Below the pieces are notes generated by a model. That model did no database searches and had not been told where the DNA came from. It saw only the letters and a program-made list of their open reading frames with translations. From NCBI GenBank assembly GCA_016758965.1, contig JAEPRB010000126.1, positions 52,564 to 116,563 of the forward strand: a DNA stretch of 64,000 bases. Direction: 5' to 3'. Source of the DNA: Circinella minor (lineage: Eukaryota; Mucoromycota; Mucoromycetes; Mucorales; Lichtheimiaceae). Of this stretch, positions 61,740-64,000 are shown piece by piece. A program made the translations under genes and the position numbers. The first letter of the stretch is position 1. Each line of letters starts with the position of its first letter.

Positions 61740-62660
61740 AATTACAGCAATAGCAAACCATCCAGCTGAGATGAACAACCAATAGCTATGGTGTAACAAC
61801 TTCTTTGACCAATGATGTTAAGGGATAAATCGGGCTTAATTCCCATTATTGCTAATACGGAAATAAACCAAAGTATAAAGAGCATTTTCATAATAACTAT
61901 AAACCATTTTTTTTTCACTGCCTCGTAATATCGAGTAACCAAGAAATAAATTCAATGTATAAATACCACCTGAGATTGGTAAATAACAAAGCCTGTTAAT
62001 AATAATCGTAATAATTCCATTAACATCATCAAGAATAAGCAATAGTAGTTATTGTAGTTCTTACCCATATCTGGACATGAAACGAGCTTTGAAAGCGTTG
62101 TCATTACTACAAAAGTTATCAGTAACGTATGACCCCAATTGTCTATAGAAACCTTTGTTCCTACGTACGTTATAGCAAGAATGATCCACAGCTATATGGG
62201 ACGTGGCTTCAAACTACTGTTACCAACACTACCATTGCTATGAGGATTCTCATCTTGTTGCTGTTGCTGTTGCTATTGGCCTTCCACCTCATCCAGTGGT
62301 TGCTGAATTTCGTGTCCAATTTCAGTTCATCACCTTATGTTTCAAAAAGGCGCCAGCAACCATAACAAATTAATCTATTGTATATTACGAAAAAATATAA
62401 TATGTTATTAAATCCATGATTTTCTCTATTCTAAAAATACAGTAGCTAATAAAGGAGCAACTAATGCAACAACTCTATCGCATGCTAAATTAATAAAGGA
62501 TAAGCAAGAAAAATATTATTGAGTTGTACAGGAAGGTCTCTTTTATGAGATATATAAAAGTAAGAATGGGATAAACAGAAAAAGAAAAAAAGACCGGAAA
62601 GTGAGTTTCAGCAAAATATGGTAGCTCTAGCAAAACCTCATCAAGTGCAGTAATGTAGCA
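61740..62660 (+). mobile_element. possible upstream remnants of the LINE element
   Basis: Scattered short coding-like strings (for example LDMKRALKALSLLQKLSVTY near 62075) in changing frames with many stops. They may be the decayed reverse-transcriptase region of the element at 62669-63382, but no catalytic motif is visible. Confidence 0.25.
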
Positions 62661-62668
62661 TTTGATTA

Positions 62669-63382
62669 ATCTCCCAACCATGACATTACGAGTCTCTACT
62701 TTACAAGCCAAGTTTATAAATCGTATCCGCTGGTTATCAAATGACGCCTTACTAACAACTCTTGCCACAACTCACAAATGCCCTTTACAAAACTCAATAT
62801 CAACAGCTCAAGAAAACAAAACTATGGAAAAGTTTGCCGAGTCAAATTGAACCGTGCGACAAAAATCAGCTCAAAACAGCCATCAACAACATGTACGATA
62901 CTGCTCTCGCTCATCATCGAAACAGCAACAAAGCAAAATTACTTTGTGCGTGTCGAGATACCCGCGGTATCGATTCAATTGTGATATTAAGTATGACATA
63001 CTACCAACGTAGTAGATTGCTCCGATGGCGACTTGGATGGATGCCAAATGGCCGACCAGACGTACCATGTAACAATTGCAATAACCAAAATCACCTATCA
63101 CGCCAACATGTCATTTATTGCCTCAATGCACATATACGATTCAAAGTTCCTTATGTAGTTATTGATCCAATCTCGTTTAAGTTGAACGCATTACCAAAAA
63201 ACCAACCTTGTAACCTCAATAAACGACGCTATTGGATCAACTTATGGAACAAATAAATACAACTCATGTTTTATATTGACGCACTTTGTCATGGCAATGA
63301 CATATTTGAACCTGATCCCATTGTCAACAAAACAACCTCCAACGATTTTGTACTTTGGTTAGAACATCACTCAAATCCATAG
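62669..63382 (+). mobile_element. 3' end of a degraded LINE-type retrotransposon ORF
   Basis: Two frameshifts separate three consecutive coding pieces: VSTLQAKFINRIRWLSND, then NALYKTQYQQLKKTKLWKSL through RSRLLRWRLGWMPNGRPDVP, CNNCNNQNHLSRQHVIYCL and ISFKLNALPKNQPCNLNKRR, and finally YIDALCHGNDIFEPDPIVNK. The CxxC-x8-HxxxxC zinc-knuckle-like motif after an RLLRWRLGW helix is typical of C-terminal regions of fungal non-LTR retroelement reverse transcriptases (family knowledge). An A-rich stretch at 63449-63469 could be its tail. Non-functional. Confidence 0.65.
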
Positions 63383-64000
63383 CTTGTCGAAATAATAGCT
63401 CCACCACCTTCATCTCCGTAACCTATATCTTCTAATCTATTTTTTCTGTAAAAAATAAAAAAAAAACCCAATCATCCAAGTTCTATATTTACCATTTGTT
63501 TTTCCCTCTTAACTACTTTCTTTATCTTCCAGCGCTATCTCCCCTTTCAAATAGTCTTCTCTACTTTTATATTTCATTTCCCCCCTCTAACATATGGGTT
63601 TTTTTTCTCTGTTCATCAGACCCGGCTTCGGCAAATATGCGAATTGCGCCGTGCCTTTTGAAGTCATTATTATTTTATATATATAGTTAACAGAAAAATT
63701 AAATAAAAATATTAAGTTTGAACCAGACAGAGCAAATACAAAAGACGTTCTTTCAAATTCCGAGTATAGAACGCCTGGCACGGATACCGTAGATGGGGCC
63801 ACTGAAGCCAATCAGAGAAGAAGTTAATAAAATTAATAGTCTGGGCCAATAAGAGCTCGATTTAATAAAAATTTGTTGCTATGCCTGGAGCCTATATATA
63901 GCATTAATATTTTTAGAGAGCGAAAAGGTTGTAAGTGCCTGCATAATAGATTATAAAATATCTTCTGTTCTAAGTGTTTCATGTTTCCCACTGCTACTTT
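63383..64000. other. right-end intergenic with possible promoter
   Basis: No gene. CTATATATAGC at about 63890 could be the TATA box of a plus-strand gene starting beyond the window. Confidence 0.4.

Overview
The window is AT-rich fungal nuclear DNA. Its genes are spread over both strands and carry many short introns, mostly about 60-120 nt, with GTAAGT-like donors and TAG/CAG acceptors. A carotenoid-cleavage oxygenase of the trisporoid type, an Rax1-type RGS membrane protein, a fungal RhoGEF, a mucoralean-style non-LTR retroelement tail and the overall gene architecture suggest an early-diverging fungus, most likely Mucoromycota/Mucorales. The species cannot be named from the sequence alone.

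Left part (1-8.7 kb) is gene-dense: the 3' part of an Lsm14/Scd6 mRNA-decapping factor (+), an MPPED-type metallophosphoesterase (-), Rax1-like RGS/transmembrane protein (+), a tetraspanin (+) and the Ran regulator Mog1 (-). From 8.7 to 16.3 kb there is mostly AT-rich DNA with one C2H2 zinc-finger gene (13086-14563) and a 460-bp MITE with intact 9-bp target duplications (15716-16175). The MITE sits just upstream of MAM33. 16.3-25.5 kb holds MAM33/p32, the Fe-S assembly factor DRE2, a small C2-domain protein, and two small split genes whose exons are too short for a simple ORF scan: an 80-aa protein (24265-24640) and a 75-aa Ecl1-like zinc protein (25157-25509).

25.5-31.2 kb is poor in recognisable genes. 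It contains a 657-bp terminal-inverted-repeat element with an A-rich repeat array (27801-28457) and decayed coding sequence. 31.2-43.7 kb carries a DH-PH RhoGEF (-), an intronless SET/MYND-like protein (-), a Ubc4-type E2 (+) and an NmrA-like oxidoreductase (-). 46.2-48.3 kb is the carotenoid oxygenase (+). 50.4-54 kb has two more reconstructed micro-genes (about 49 and 61 aa) followed by an allantoate/Dal5-type MFS transporter. After a decayed coiled-coil-like pseudogene come glutaryl-CoA dehydrogenase (-) and a casein-kinase-1-family kinase with an insert and a His/Asn/Gln-rich tail (-). The right end holds the degraded 3' end of a LINE-type retroelement.

The genes look like ordinary housekeeping and signalling genes rather than one pathway cluster. 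The most interesting material is the set of four small multi-exon genes, the two inverted-repeat elements and the relics. No CRISPR array, rRNA or convincing tRNA was seen.
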